44,870 nucleotides of DNA from Brevundimonas sp. (GCF_013912065.1 NZ_JACESA010000020.1:1-44870); one strand, 5' to 3'. Shown: positions 25,605 to 36,528, counted from the stretch's first letter. The notes: generated from the sequence alone by a model not told the origin. Numbers and translations: made by a program.

Positions 25605-26452
25605 TGAGGATCACCGTCGTCGGCTCGATCAACCTGGACCTGGTCGCCACGGCGCCCAGGCTTCCGGCGCCGGGCGAGACGGTGACGGGTGCGACCCTGG
25701 CCCGCTATCCGGGCGGCAAGGGCGCCAACCAGGCCTATGCCGCCGAGAAACTGGGCGCCGAGGTCTGTCTGATCGGCCGGGTCGGCGACGACGCCATGGC
25801 CGGCGAGGCCCTGGCCCTGATGTCGGATCTGGGCGTCGATCTGGCGGGGGTCGAGGTCGATGTCGCGGCGCCGACCGGCGTGGCCCTGATCGCCGTCGAT
25901 CCCAGCGGCGAGAACCAGATCGTCGTCGCGGCCGGCGCCAATCATTTCGTCACTCCCGAACAACTGCCGCAGCGGATCGAGGGGGCGCTGATCGTCCAGC
26001 TGGAACTGCCGATCGAGACGGTCGAGGCGGCGGTCGGCCGGGCGACCGGCTTCGTCTGCGCCAACCTGGCGCCCGCCGCGCCCGTGTCCGAGGCCCTGCT
26101 GCGCCGCGCCGACCTGATCGTCGTCAACGAGACCGAGGCCGCCTTCTATGGCGACGGCCTGCACCGGGGCGGCGGTCGGGTGGTGGTGACCAAGGGGGCG
26201 AGGGGCGCGGCCATGTACCAGCGCGGCGTCGAAATGGCCTGGGCCACGCCGCCGCAGGTCGAGGCGGTGGACGCCACCGGGGCCGGCGACGTCTTCGTGG
26301 CGGCCATCACCGTGGCCCTGCTGGAAGGCATGGACCCGGCCGAGGCGCTGAGGTTCGCCTGCGCCGCCGGCGCGGTCGCGGCGACGCGCGCGGGGGCCCA
26401 GCCGTCGGCGCCGGAACGGGCCGAGGTCGAGGCGGCCAGGGCCGGGGTCTGA
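25604..26452 (+). CDS. rbsK: Ribokinase
   Basis: 282 residues from ATG 25604, which shares a base with the stop of the nucleoside hydrolase (TGATG); GTG 25601 is in frame just before. PfkB-family blocks are clear: VVGSINLDLV, the substrate-side PGGKGANQAYAAEKLGA, GRVGDD, INVNETE-type segment VVNETEAAF, the VVTKGARGA strand, and the ATP/anion-hole motif DATGAGDVFVAA with its catalytic Asp. It phosphorylates ribose to ribose 5-phosphate. Coupling with the hydrolase indicates ribose salvage from nucleosides rather than uptake of free ribose; no rbs transporter genes are near. Its 3' end overlaps the antisense membrane-protein gene by 146 bp. Confidence 0.93.
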   Translation: MRITVVGSINLDLVATAPRLPAPGETVTGATLARYPGGKGANQAYAAEKLGAEVCLIGRVGDDAMAGEALALMSDLGVDLAGVEVDVAAPTGVALIAVDPSGENQIVVAAGANHFVTPEQLPQRIEGALIVQLELPIETVEAAVGRATGFVCANLAPAAPVSEALLRRADLIVVNETEAAFYGDGLHRGGGRVVVTKGARGAAMYQRGVEMAWATPPQVEAVDATGAGDVFVAAITVALLEGMDPAEALRFACAAGAVAATRAGAQPSAPERAEVEAARAGV

Positions 26453-27212
26453 ACGAAGCGGCGACGCTCGATGCGCGCCGCCCCCGGCCGCCTGAGCCGG
26501 CGACCACCGTCTCGTACAGGCGTGTTCCGAGAGGCGACCAGGTGATGGCCTCCACCGCCACGATCATCGCGACCTGGGCCCCCAGACCCCAGAACCAGGC
26601 CGGGTGAATCCGGCGGATCTTTCGCAGATCGACGATCATGCCGATGACCGGAAACAGCAGGGTGACGACGGCGACCGCCTCCCACGCCCAAGGGGCCAGC
26701 AGCGGCATGGGCAGCAGCCGACCGACGCCCGGCCCCAGCAGGATGGCCATGGCGGAATAGTGCAGGCGGCGATGCCAGTCGGTTGACCGACGAAGGACGA
26801 TCGCCGCAATCGTCAGGCCCAGGAAGGTGATGAGCGACAGAGGGTCGAAGACGAGGAACTGCAAGGGCCGGAAGAAGAAGGGGACCTCGCCCCGGCGCAC
26901 TATGGCCTCGGTGACGAGCCAGCCCAGGACCAGCATGGGCGCCAGCCAGACTGTCGCCAGCCACCCCAGCGGCCGGTGCCACCGGACCTGACCCGTGGCG
27001 ATCAGCACATTCTGCACCAGGAAGATCGCCAGCCAGCCCATGAAGACGACGGCGTGCGCGTGGAGCAGCAGCGGGGCGTCGAAGCTGGAACGCCCCGTCG
27101 CCAACTGAAGCGAAAAGCCGGCGACGATGATGAGCACCATGACGACGGCCAGCCAGGGAAAGACCCGTTCGGCGTCCGCCGCGCGCGTCGGCGTATCGTT
27201 CGCAGCTGTCAT
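26307..27212 (-). CDS. Polytopic membrane protein of unknown function with odd C-terminal extension
   Basis: 301 residues from ATG 27212; a longer N-terminus is possible but unsupported. Residues ~20-230 contain about six hydrophobic segments with conserved-looking His: HAHAVVFMGWLAIFLVQ, RWHRPLGWLATVWLA, DWHRRLHYSAMAILL. This recalls unnamed HxH...HR-LG membrane proteins of proteobacteria, some suspected to bind haem, but no function is known. The last ~70 residues (GSGGRGRRASSVAASFRPRP onward) are Arg/Pro-rich low-complexity and run antisense through the end of rbsK. They look like read-through after loss of the true stop or a frameshift near 26500. The gene is divergent from the S9 peptidase gene. 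Confidence 0.7.
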   Translation of the reverse strand: MTAANDTPTRAADAERVFPWLAVVMVLIIVAGFSLQLATGRSSFDAPLLLHAHAVVFMGWLAIFLVQNVLIATGQVRWHRPLGWLATVWLAPMLVLGWLVTEAIVRRGEVPFFFRPLQFLVFDPLSLITFLGLTIAAIVLRRSTDWHRRLHYSAMAILLGPGVGRLLPMPLLAPWAWEAVAVVTLLFPVIGMIVDLRKIRRIHPAWFWGLGAQVAMIVAVEAITWSPLGTRLYETVVAGSGGRGRRASSVAASFRPRPWPPRPRPVPAPTAGPPRASPRPRRRRRRTSAPRPGPCLPAGPR

Positions 27213-27333
27213 GACCGCCCCCGAGGTTCGGCGGGAATGTATCGCCCGCGCCGGAAATTTCAATCTCGAATAGCAGTGAAATGTGAACAAGCGGCGACGC
27301 CGAAGGAATGTCGTCATAGGGCGCACCTGCGAT

Positions 27334-27351
27334 GTGACATTGTAACGTCAC
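27334..27351. promoter_or_regulatory. Palindromic site between the membrane-protein and peptidase genes
   Basis: GTGAC (27334-27338) and GTCAC (27347-27351) enclose ATTGTAAC in the divergent control region. It resembles a dimer-binding site. The spacing (8 between the arms) differs from a Crp site (TGTGA-N6-TCACA), so the regulator is unknown. Confidence 0.35.
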
Positions 27352-27416
27352 GAGGGGTTGTCGCGCGCTTCGCCCTGGCACTAGGTTGGCGTCCTGGTTT
27401 GTGGGGATTTCAGACA

Positions 27417-29879
<2,463 letters not shown>

Positions 29880-29880
29880 C

Positions 29881-31011
29881 CTAGGGGCGCACCACCAGCC
29901 GCACCACCTCGCCCGCGTGCAGCCGGTCGAAGCCGGCGTTGATGTCGTCGAGGGGGATGACGCCGCTCATCAGCCGGTCCACGGGCAGGCGGCCCTGGCG
30001 GTAGAGGGCGACATAGCGGGGGATGTCGCGGCTGGGGACGCAGGTTCCGATATAGGAGCCCTTCAGGGTCCGCTCCTCTCCGACCAGGGAGACGACGTTG
30101 ACGGCCAGGGCGGCGCCGGGCGGGGGCAGGCCGGCGGTGACGGTGGTTCCGCCGCGCCGGGTCATCTTCCAGGCGTTGTCGAGGGCGCGGACCGAGCCGG
30201 CCATTTCGAAGGCGAAGTCGGCGCCGCCGTTCGTCAGGGCGCGCACCTGATCGACTGCGTCGGGGGCGGCGCCGTTGACGGTCTGGACCGGGCCGAGGGT
30301 GCGGGCGAGAGCCAGCTTGTCCTCGGACAGATCGACGGCGATCACGGGCGAGGCGCCGGAGGCGAGGGCGCCGAGGAGGCTGGACAGGCCCACGCCGCCC
30401 AGGCCGATGACGACGACGCTCTGGCCCGCCCTGACCCCCGCCGTGTTGACCACGGCGCCGACGCCGGTCAGGACGGCGCAGCCGAACAGGGCCGCCTCTT
30501 CGAACGACAGGGCGGGGTCGATCTTGACCAGGGACCGGCGCGAGACGACGGCGTGCTGGGCGAAGGCGGAGCAGCCCAGGTGGTGGTTGACGGGCGCGCC
30601 CTCGCGGAAGATGCGGCGGCCCCCGGTCAGAAGCTCGCCCTTGCCGTTGGCGGCGGCGCCGGGTTCGCACAGGGCGGGACGGCCCCCGGCGCAGGGGTCG
30701 CAATGGCCGCACGAGGGCATGAAGACCATGACGACGTGATCGCCGACGGCGAGATCCGTCACCCCCTCGCCCAGGACCTCGACCACGCCTGCGGCCTCAT
30801 GCCCCAGGGCCATGGGCAGGGGGCGGGGGCGGTCGCCGTTGATGACCGACAGGTCCGAGTGGCACAGGCCGGCGGCCTTGATCGCGACCAGGACCTCGCC
30901 GGGGCCGGGCGGGGCCAGGGTCACGGTCTCGACCGACAGGGGGCGGCTTTCGGCGTAAGGGTGCGGCGCCCCCATGGCGGACAGAACGGCGGCGCGGGTG
31001 GTGATGCTCAT
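29881..31011 (-). CDS. Zinc-dependent alcohol dehydrogenase (MDR superfamily)
   Basis: 376 residues from ATG 31011; a second ATG at 31023 would add four residues and neither has a strong ribosome-binding site. The frame is open up to 31521, but that part is antisense to the divergent thioesterase gene. Catalytic zinc ligands are Cys in AAGLCHSDLS and His/Glu in GHEAAGVVEVLGEGV. The structural zinc loop is CGHCDPCAGGRPALC. The NAD-binding fold has VIGLGGVGLSSLLGAL. The sequence is close to class III/AdhC-type alcohol dehydrogenases, but the substrate is not clear from the sequence. The stop is almost flush with the stop of the S9 peptidase gene. Confidence 0.9.
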   Translation of the reverse strand: MSITTRAAVLSAMGAPHPYAESRPLSVETVTLAPPGPGEVLVAIKAAGLCHSDLSVINGDRPRPLPMALGHEAAGVVEVLGEGVTDLAVGDHVVMVFMPSCGHCDPCAGGRPALCEPGAAANGKGELLTGGRRIFREGAPVNHHLGCSAFAQHAVVSRRSLVKIDPALSFEEAALFGCAVLTGVGAVVNTAGVRAGQSVVVIGLGGVGLSSLLGALASGASPVIAVDLSEDKLALARTLGPVQTVNGAAPDAVDQVRALTNGGADFAFEMAGSVRALDNAWKMTRRGGTTVTAGLPPPGAALAVNVVSLVGEERTLKGSYIGTCVPSRDIPRYVALYRQGRLPVDRLMSGVIPLDDINAGFDRLHAGEVVRLVVRP

Positions 31012-31170
31012 GGTCAAGCCCATTCTTGCGCTATCGCCGCCGACGCGGTCGGCGGCTGCTTGAGCGCCTTGTGATCTGTCCGGTATCGATAGGCGCTTGA
31101 CGCAACGTCGTCCAAGCCCGAGCGTCGGGGTGAAGGCGACGCGGACTGTCGCCAGGGAGGAAGACCGACG

Positions 31171-31605
31171 ATGCCCAAGAGCGATTTGGGGCCCTTGGCC
31201 GAACGCGCGACCTACAAGGCCTTTCACATGGTCTCGACGCGCTGGGCCGACAACGACCAGTACGGCCATATCAACAACGCCAAATTCTACGAGTTCGTGG
31301 ACTCGGCGGTGAACGCCCATCTGCTGATCGCCAATGCGCTGGACGAGTCGATCGGCCTGGTGGTCGACAGCGGCTGCAAATACACCTCGGCGCTGAAGTT
31401 TCCCGATGTGATCGAGGTCGGGATCAAGGTGGACCGGATCGGCACCTCCAGCGTCAGCTACGGCTTCGCCGTGTTCAAGCGCAGCGCCGACGTGCCCGCC
31501 GCCGTCGGCCATTTCGTCCACGTCTATGTCGACGCCGAGACCCGCCGGCCCAAGCCCCTGCCGCCCAAGCTGAGGGCCGTGGTGGAGAACCTGAAGGCGG
31601 GTTGA
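31171..31605 (+). CDS. Hotdog-fold acyl-CoA thioesterase
   Basis: 144 residues. The 4HBT motif RWADNDQYGHINNAKFYEF (residues ~26-44), with the conserved Asp and Asn-Asn, marks a 4-hydroxybenzoyl-CoA-thioesterase-like enzyme. IEVGIKVDRIGTSSVSYGF and the final VYVDAETRRPKPLPPKLR block fit short acyl-CoA thioesterases. It hydrolyses acyl-CoA to free acid and CoA; chain length is unknown. GGAGG lies about 8 bases before the ATG (31155-31162 region). The gene is divergent from the alcohol dehydrogenase across ~160 bp, a layout that could mean shared control. Confidence 0.88.
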   Translation: MPKSDLGPLAERATYKAFHMVSTRWADNDQYGHINNAKFYEFVDSAVNAHLLIANALDESIGLVVDSGCKYTSALKFPDVIEVGIKVDRIGTSSVSYGFAVFKRSADVPAAVGHFVHVYVDAETRRPKPLPPKLRAVVENLKAG

Positions 31606-31680
31606 GGGGGGCGATCAGGCGGGGTTTTGGGTCGGGGTGCGGCTTTCGGCGCTGGCCTCGGTTGCTGCTTTTGGGCCGTT

Positions 31681-31702
31681 ACGGATGCCGAACATCATCC
31701 GT
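31681..31702. promoter_or_regulatory. 7-bp inverted repeat upstream of the DHFR-like gene
   Basis: ACGGATG (31681-31687) and CATCCGT (31696-31702) pair perfectly across 8 bases, 49 bp before the ATG of the next gene. A candidate operator; no regulator gene is adjacent. Confidence 0.35.
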
Positions 31703-31750
31703 GAGCAAGAAGCATAGATGTTCTCGGTTGTCATGGCTTGGAGGCGCCGC

Positions 31751-32308
31751 ATGGGACTCGTGACCTTCAGCATCAATCTCACCCTCGACGGCTGTGTCGA
31801 TCACCAAGAGGGTATCGCCGACGACGAGACGCACGCCTTCTTCACCCGCCTTATGGACGAGAGCGGGGCGATGCTGTGGGGCCGCGTCACCTATGAGATG
31901 ATGGAGGCCTACTGGCCGGCGGTCGCGCGCGGCGACGTGGATGCGCCACCGGCGATACGCGAGTGGGCGGTCAAGCTGGAGGACAAGCCGAAGTACGTGG
32001 TGTCGTCGACGCGGAAGGCGTTTCCCTGGACCAACAGCCATCCCATCGTCGGCGACCTGCGCGCGGGGGTGCAAAGACTCAAGGACGCGACCCCGGCCGG
32101 CGTGCTGCTCGGTAGCGGCAAGCTCGCGACCGAGCTGGATCGGCTGGACCTGATCGACGAGTACAAGCTCCTCGTCCACCCCAGGATCGCCGGCCACGGC
32201 CCGACCCTCTACCAGGGCGGGCTGGCCAGTACGCGACGGCTCGAGCTGATCTCGGCCCGGCCGCTCCGCAATGGCGCGGTCGCCATGCACTATCGCCGGG
32301 CGCGCTGA
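31751..32308 (+). CDS. Dihydrofolate-reductase/RibD C-terminal-fold protein
   Basis: 185 residues from ATG 31751, chosen because GGAGG ends 6 bases upstream; an upstream in-frame ATG at 31718 is weaker. The fold is indicated by FSINLTLDGCVDHQEG, MLWGRVTYEMMEAYWP, KYVVSSTRKAF, the GSGKLATELDRLDLIDEY segment and the terminal HPRIAGHGPTLYQGG block. Family members reduce pteridine- or flavin-like substrates; many stand-alone copies like this one are uncharacterised. There are no folate or riboflavin genes near. A region of small ORFs follows. Confidence 0.85.
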   Translation: MGLVTFSINLTLDGCVDHQEGIADDETHAFFTRLMDESGAMLWGRVTYEMMEAYWPAVARGDVDAPPAIREWAVKLEDKPKYVVSSTRKAFPWTNSHPIVGDLRAGVQRLKDATPAGVLLGSGKLATELDRLDLIDEYKLLVHPRIAGHGPTLYQGGLASTRRLELISARPLRNGAVAMHYRRAR

Positions 32309-32381
32309 CCAGAGCGGCTTTGGGACGCATGACTCCGCATACCCTGCCTATGTAGGAGCCCGTGATCGGGCAGGAGGTCTT

Positions 32382-32582
32382 GTGAGCAATGGCGACGTCC
32401 CACCCAAGGCAGCGCCTCGGCGTGTCCGGTCGCGGTCGTCGGTGTATGCAGCCACGCCAAACTCGCAGATAGACCTGTTACGGTCGGGCCCCCGCATTGG
32501 TATCCTGCGGCGGCTGACGACCCATATGAAGGCTGTCTCCTCAGAAGCGGATGCTATCTGGAGGATGGTGGATCTGTTTTGA
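32382..32582 (+). CDS. 66-residue hypothetical protein with strong ribosome-binding site
   Basis: GTG 32382 lies 5 bases after AGGAGG (32372-32377). The product is basic in its first half (PPKAAPRRVRSRSS) and ends in RRLTTHMKAVSSEADAIWRMVDLF. No similarity to a known family is recognised. A rho-independent terminator follows about 60 bp after the stop (32638-32665). The combination of ribosome-binding site, intact frame and terminator supports a real small gene. Confidence 0.5.
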   Translation: MSNGDVPPKAAPRRVRSRSSVYAATPNSQIDLLRSGPRIGILRRLTTHMKAVSSEADAIWRMVDLF

Positions 32583-32637
32583 TCCAAGGCCTACATGCTT
32601 TGCGAGCAGCCGCTGGGCGGGGTCTGAAGGCTCTCGG

Positions 32638-32665
32638 GGCCGCCGTATTCGCGGGCGGCCTTTTT
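32638..32665 (+). terminator. Rho-independent terminator
   Basis: GGCCGCC (32638-32644) pairs with GGCGGCC (32654-32660) around a 9-base loop and is followed by five T residues (32661-32665). Confidence 0.88.
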
Positions 32666-32752
32666 GCATTGATGACAATTTATAGTTGCGGTATCGGCAA
32701 TCCTGTGTCGCCATGCAGATGGGAGGCTGGCTCCCCTTAGGAGGACAAGACC

Positions 32753-32995
32753 GTGAAGAAACTGGCACACTTTGCTCTTGCCGCGGCTCTGATGACGTCG
32801 TCGGCCGTAAGCGCCGCGACGCTCTTTCCAAGTCGTGCAGAAGCGGCCGAGCAGCCGTGGCTAATCGTGACCTACCTGAGGAATGGTCAGCCGGTCGGCA
32901 ACACTCAGGTGTTCTGCGAAAGTCCAGCCGTCGATTTCGGCGACACCTCAAACTACGACAACGTACATTACGACTACTATTTCATGTGTCCCTGA
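32753..32995 (+). CDS. Small exported protein, DUF6289-like
   Basis: 80 residues from GTG 32753, with AGGAGG about 9 bases upstream. A signal peptide is clear: KKLAHFALAAALMTSSAVSAA, with a second possible cleavage after RAEAA. The mature part (WLIVTYLRNGQPVGNTQVFC ... YDNVHYDYYFMCP) has two cysteines and many tyrosines, like the short exported DUF6289-type proteins. Function unknown. It lies alone after a terminator. Confidence 0.7.
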   Translation: MKKLAHFALAAALMTSSAVSAATLFPSRAEAAEQPWLIVTYLRNGQPVGNTQVFCESPAVDFGDTSNYDNVHYDYYFMCP

Positions 32996-33436
32996 CGAGG
33001 CCAGGCGCAGGTCGGCAGGCCGCGTATGCGACAGCGAGGCCGTGATCCTTCGGGGTGACGGCTTTCGTCGTTTCGAATCGTACCAGACCGCCATCGGGCA
33101 GAGCGCGTTGGAGCACCTTCGTCTCTGACCATGGCGCGGTCATCCAGACCTCGACCTCGTCCAACTATGTCAAGATCACCGGCATGGCCGTAGATGGATC
33201 GACTTCTCCGGTTTGCTGTCCACCATCTCCAGCCGCTGTGTGACGGACTCCAGCGCCCGAAAAGCGAGTGGTGAAGCTTGCAGGTAGAGATAAAAAGGCG
33301 CCGCCGCTGAAGCGATGGAAAGACCTAAGCCAGGATTGCCCCCAGCGGGAGGCGGCGCCCTGGATCCCTTTCGCCCCCGCTAGCCATCCCGGCTTTCTCG
33401 TGAGAACGTTCCCAAAACGGAGCGTGGAGGAACGCC
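32996..33436. other. Intergenic region before the GH5 gene
   Basis: 441 bp. Short overlapping frames exist on both strands (for example 32982-33164 minus and 33055-33243 plus) but none has a ribosome-binding site or clear coding signature, and they may be debris of a lost gene. A large minus-strand hairpin with a T-tract lies at 33293-33359. GGAG before the GH5 start is at about 33426. Confidence 0.5.
33293..33359 (-). terminator. Minus-strand terminator-like hairpin with no obvious gene upstream
   Basis: GGCGCCGCC (33298-33306) and GGCGGCGCC (33351-33359) are perfect complements. The stem is extended by GCTG/CAGC after a bulge. On the minus strand the second arm runs into TTTTTATC. The right-hand neighbour (GH5) is on the plus strand, so no minus-strand gene is seen that it would terminate. 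Confidence 0.5.
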
Positions 33437-35173
33437 ATGAGGATGGGTTGGATCGCGGCGCTGGCCGCGACGGCGGTGCTGTGCGCGCCGGGCGGAGCGG
33501 GGGCCCAGACGGGGGGCTTCTTAAGGGCCGAGGGGACGCGGATCGTCGACGAGACGGGCGATCCGGTCATTCTTCGCGGCATGGGTCTGGGCGGCTGGGT
33601 GCTGCAGGAAGGCTATATGCTGCAGCTGGGCGCCCTGGGGCGGCAGCATGTGATCCGGGCGCGGATCGCCGACCTGATCGGTGAGGAGAAGACGGAAGCC
33701 TTCTATGCGGCCTGGCGGGCCAATCACACGACCAAGGCCGATATCGACGCCATGGGGCGGTGGGGGTTCAACTCGGTGCGGCTGCCGATGCACTACGACC
33801 GGCTGACCCTGCCGGTGGATCAGGAGCCGGTCGCCGGGCGCGACACCTGGAACGAGGAGGGGTTCGCCGAGATCGACGCCCTGCTGGCCTGGGTCAAGGC
33901 CAACGGGATGTATCTGATCCTGGACCTGCACGCCGCGCCGGGCGGGCAGGGCAGCGACCTGGCCATCTCGGACCGCGACCCCTCCAAGCCCTCGCTGTGG
34001 GACAGCGCCGAGAACCGCAGGAAGACCGTGGCCCTGTGGCGCAGGCTGGCCGAACGCTATGCCGACGAGCCGGCGATCGGCGCCTATGACCTGATCAACG
34101 AACCGAACTGGGACTTCGAGAAACCGGGCGGCGGCCATGGCTGCGAAGAGACGACCAACGCCCCGCTGCGGTCGCTGATGATGGAGATCACGGCGGCGAT
34201 CCGCGAGGTCGACCGGCGCCATATGATCGTGATCGAGGGCAATTGCTGGGGCAACAACTATCGCGGCGTCATGCCCCTGTGGGACGACAACACCGTGATC
34301 AGCTTCCACAAATACTGGAATGCGACGGATCGGGGCTCGATCGCCGAGATCCTGAAGCTGAGGGACGAGAACGACGCCCCGCTGTGGCTGGGGGAATCCG
34401 GCGAGAACTCCAACACCTGGTTCATGCAGACCATCGGCCTGGTCGAGGGCGAGGGGATCGGCTGGGCCTTCTGGCCGCTGAAGAAGATCGGCTTCAACCA
34501 GCCGCTGGAGATCACGCCGAACCCCGGCTGGGCGCGGCTGGTCGCCTATCTGACGGGCCAGGGCGAGCGGCCGTCGGCCGACGAGGCGGAAGCGACGCTG
34601 ATGCGAATGGCCACGCACGACATCCGGTTCGAGAACAATTTCGAACACCGCGACGTGGTCGACGCCATGCTGCGCCAGCCGCATTCGGACGCGGCGGTTC
34701 CGTATGCGGATCATCGGGTTGGGATGTCGGGCGTGACGATTCGGGCGGCCGACTATGACCTGGGCCGGGCGGGCGTGGCGTGGAAGGACGTCTATGATTC
34801 CGACACCGACGGGCCGGGGGAACGGGTCCCGTGGTGGAACACGGGCCGGACCTGGAGGAACGACGGGGTGGATATCGCCGTCGACGCCGGCGCGCCGGTG
34901 GTCGCCGAGTTCGAGACCGGCGAATGGCTGCGCTATACGGTGACGGCCGAGGCGGCGGGGGACCAGCGGGTGACGGTGGTCGGCGCGGGCGGGGGGCGGG
35001 TGTCGGCAGCGCTGAACGGGGGCGTGCCGGTGATCGTGGACCTGCCTGCGGGCGAGGTATGGGGCGAGGCGGCGACGGCGGCCCTGCCCTTCATGGAAGG
35101 GGCCAACACCCTGGTGGTGAAGGCCGAGGACTGCGGGGCGTGCCGGGTTAAGGAGATGCGGGTGGAGCGGTGA
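33437..35173 (+). CDS. Exported GH5-family glycosidase with C-terminal carbohydrate-binding module
   Basis: 578 residues. Signal peptide RMGWIAALAATAVLCAPGGAGA. The catalytic domain (~25-375) has the GH5 pattern: VILRGMGLGGWVLQEGY, WGFNSVRLPMHY, ILDLHAAPGGQ, the acid/base E222 in YDLINEPNW, FHKYWN, and the nucleophile E320 in LWLGESGEN. Residues ~430-578 look like a CBM6-type beta-sandwich (DYDLGRAGVAWKD, WRNDGVDI, FETGEWLRYTVTA). The likely substrate is a beta-glucan or related polysaccharide outside the cell. GGAGG lies 6-10 bases before ATG 33437. It appears to be transcribed alone. Confidence 0.9.
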   Translation: MRMGWIAALAATAVLCAPGGAGAQTGGFLRAEGTRIVDETGDPVILRGMGLGGWVLQEGYMLQLGALGRQHVIRARIADLIGEEKTEAFYAAWRANHTTKADIDAMGRWGFNSVRLPMHYDRLTLPVDQEPVAGRDTWNEEGFAEIDALLAWVKANGMYLILDLHAAPGGQGSDLAISDRDPSKPSLWDSAENRRKTVALWRRLAERYADEPAIGAYDLINEPNWDFEKPGGGHGCEETTNAPLRSLMMEITAAIREVDRRHMIVIEGNCWGNNYRGVMPLWDDNTVISFHKYWNATDRGSIAEILKLRDENDAPLWLGESGENSNTWFMQTIGLVEGEGIGWAFWPLKKIGFNQPLEITPNPGWARLVAYLTGQGERPSADEAEATLMRMATHDIRFENNFEHRDVVDAMLRQPHSDAAVPYADHRVGMSGVTIRAADYDLGRAGVAWKDVYDSDTDGPGERVPWWNTGRTWRNDGVDIAVDAGAPVVAEFETGEWLRYTVTAEAAGDQRVTVVGAGGGRVSAALNGGVPVIVDLPAGEVWGEAATAALPFMEGANTLVVKAEDCGACRVKEMRVER

Positions 35174-35275
35174 GGGGGGGCGTCGCTTCTGCGAATGTAG
35201 GGACCCTACCGAGGCCGGCTCCTAGCGCCGCTTCCGACCCAAAGCGGACTTTGGCGATCTGTTCTATAAAGCGGA

Positions 35276-35665
35276 ATGACTAGGTTCGATCAGATCCTCG
35301 ACGAGGCTATAGCCGCCTGGCCGCCTAGGTTCGCGCTTCGGATAAGGCGGCTTCGAAGACGCGGCCACATTTTGCTCGGCTTGGTAGATTTGAGCGACGA
35401 TGTTACGCGACTCATTGAAGGCAACCCGCGCGAAGTGCTCCTCACGAATATGCACTGGGCCATAGTGACAGTGGCTCACAGGTCGGCAGCTTCCTGGCCG
35501 CTACACACATTCACCATGCGTCCCGATGAGCTCAGGCGAGACTGGATAAGGGAGAAGTTTGAGGACGACCTCCGCTTGATACTCTCGATTGCAGATCGAT
35601 GCGGCTGGACCCCTGACGATGTCGTCCTCGTCGAGAAATACTTCGCTGAGACCAAGACGAGGTAG
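35276..35665 (+). CDS. Hypothetical protein
   Basis: 129 residues. N-terminal basic helix (FALRIRRLRRRGHILLGLVDL), a central segment HWAIVTVAHRSAASWPLHTFTMRPDEL and a charged helical C-terminus (DWIREKFEDDLRLILSIADR). No signal peptide, no clear membrane segment, no family recognised. The frame is clean and codon use is lower in GC than the GH5 gene. A ribosome-binding site is not obvious, so the start is tentative. Confidence 0.5.
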   Translation: MTRFDQILDEAIAAWPPRFALRIRRLRRRGHILLGLVDLSDDVTRLIEGNPREVLLTNMHWAIVTVAHRSAASWPLHTFTMRPDELRRDWIREKFEDDLRLILSIADRCGWTPDDVVLVEKYFAETKTR

Positions 35666-35801
35666 GTCGGCTAACCACCCCCGAACAGACGTCGACCGCG
35701 ACCGCATTCCGGCCTGGAGGCCAACGTCCGGTTTCGGCTTCGAAGACCAGGACCGAAATCGACCCGTTGCGGACCTTCAAAACCGGCTTAATGTCAAAGC
35801 T

Positions 35802-36287
35802 ATGCAATCCTCCAAGCGAGACAAAAAGCGCGCGATCCTGGGAGTCTGCTGTGCAGTCCTTGCCGGGCTGCTTTTTCTAGGATTGACGACTACAGCGCCT
35901 CCAAATTCAACTGTGGCTGAGGAGGTTGATCGGGCGCTTCAGCGAGACCCCTGCGTCGGTCGGGTGAATAGATGGTCTGCGCGATATTACGCTTGGAAGA
36001 GAGCGAAATGGGTGAACTCCACCGGAACCTATCTGCTGTGGCGCGCGGTCGGGCCGTGGGTGGGATCGGATACGTCGAGTGTTGAGGTGCGGTTCTATCA
36101 AGGCGCTTCAGAAATGGACTACCCGCCAGGCCGACATATGCTGCGCGCCGATCAGGTCGAGACGTTTCTAGACAGCTCAAATTTTCGCTACGTAAGCGGG
36201 ACTTATGACGTCAGTGGCCGAAGATTGATCGATGGAGTGTGCGGTTCGAATGCAGGTGCAGAACCCCTTTCGATCCTGAATCGATAG
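35802..36287 (+). CDS. Hypothetical membrane-anchored protein
   Basis: 161 residues from ATG 35802; the open frame continues upstream but without a start signal. A basic N-terminus is followed by one membrane segment (ILGVCCAVLAGLLFLGLTTT) and a soluble part of ~125 residues with VDRALQRDPCVGRVNRW, VEVRFYQGASEMDYPPG and a C-terminal CGSN. The Cys pair in the soluble part suggests a periplasmic location. No family recognised. A dispersed repeat copy begins 58 bp after the stop. Confidence 0.6.
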   Translation: MQSSKRDKKRAILGVCCAVLAGLLFLGLTTTAPPNSTVAEEVDRALQRDPCVGRVNRWSARYYAWKRAKWVNSTGTYLLWRAVGPWVGSDTSSVEVRFYQGASEMDYPPGRHMLRADQVETFLDSSNFRYVSGTYDVSGRRLIDGVCGSNAGAEPLSILNR

Positions 36288-36344
36288 AATCGAGCCCACC
36301 GCATCGGTTGCGTCCGTTTTCCACCCAAAGCAGAACTCGTGAAC

Positions 36345-36501
36345 GTCTCCTCCCCGTCGCAGAGCGATGGGGAGGTGGATCCGAGCTCTTGGCGAGGAGA
36401 CGGAGGGGTTCTTCACCCCAAACACGGCGCCCGCTTCAAGAGCCCCTCCACCCCTTCGGGGTCCCCCTCCCCATTCGCCAAGGGGCGAACGGGGAGGAGA
36501 C
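36345..36501. repeat. Dispersed fold-back repeat, copy 2 of 3
   Basis: Bounded by GTCTCCTCCCC (36345-36355) and GGGGAGGAGAC (36491-36501). It shares the GACGGAGGGGTTCTT and AGAGCCCCTCCACCCC segments with the other copies, but the GTGGCGCGGCGCC part is replaced by a diverged stretch. It fills most of the gap between the two hypothetical genes. Confidence 0.82.
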
Positions 36502-36528
36502 GAGCGGGGCGGTTCGTCTCCTCTGAAC

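Noticed and set aside
27333-27352. Crp-type binding site
   Set aside because: The half-sites TGTGA and TCAC are too far apart (Crp needs 6 bases between TGTGA and TCACA).
32982-33243. Overlapping short frames on both strands
   Set aside because: Neither has a start signal; the two translations compete and neither shows a recognisable pattern. Kept as possible gene debris only.
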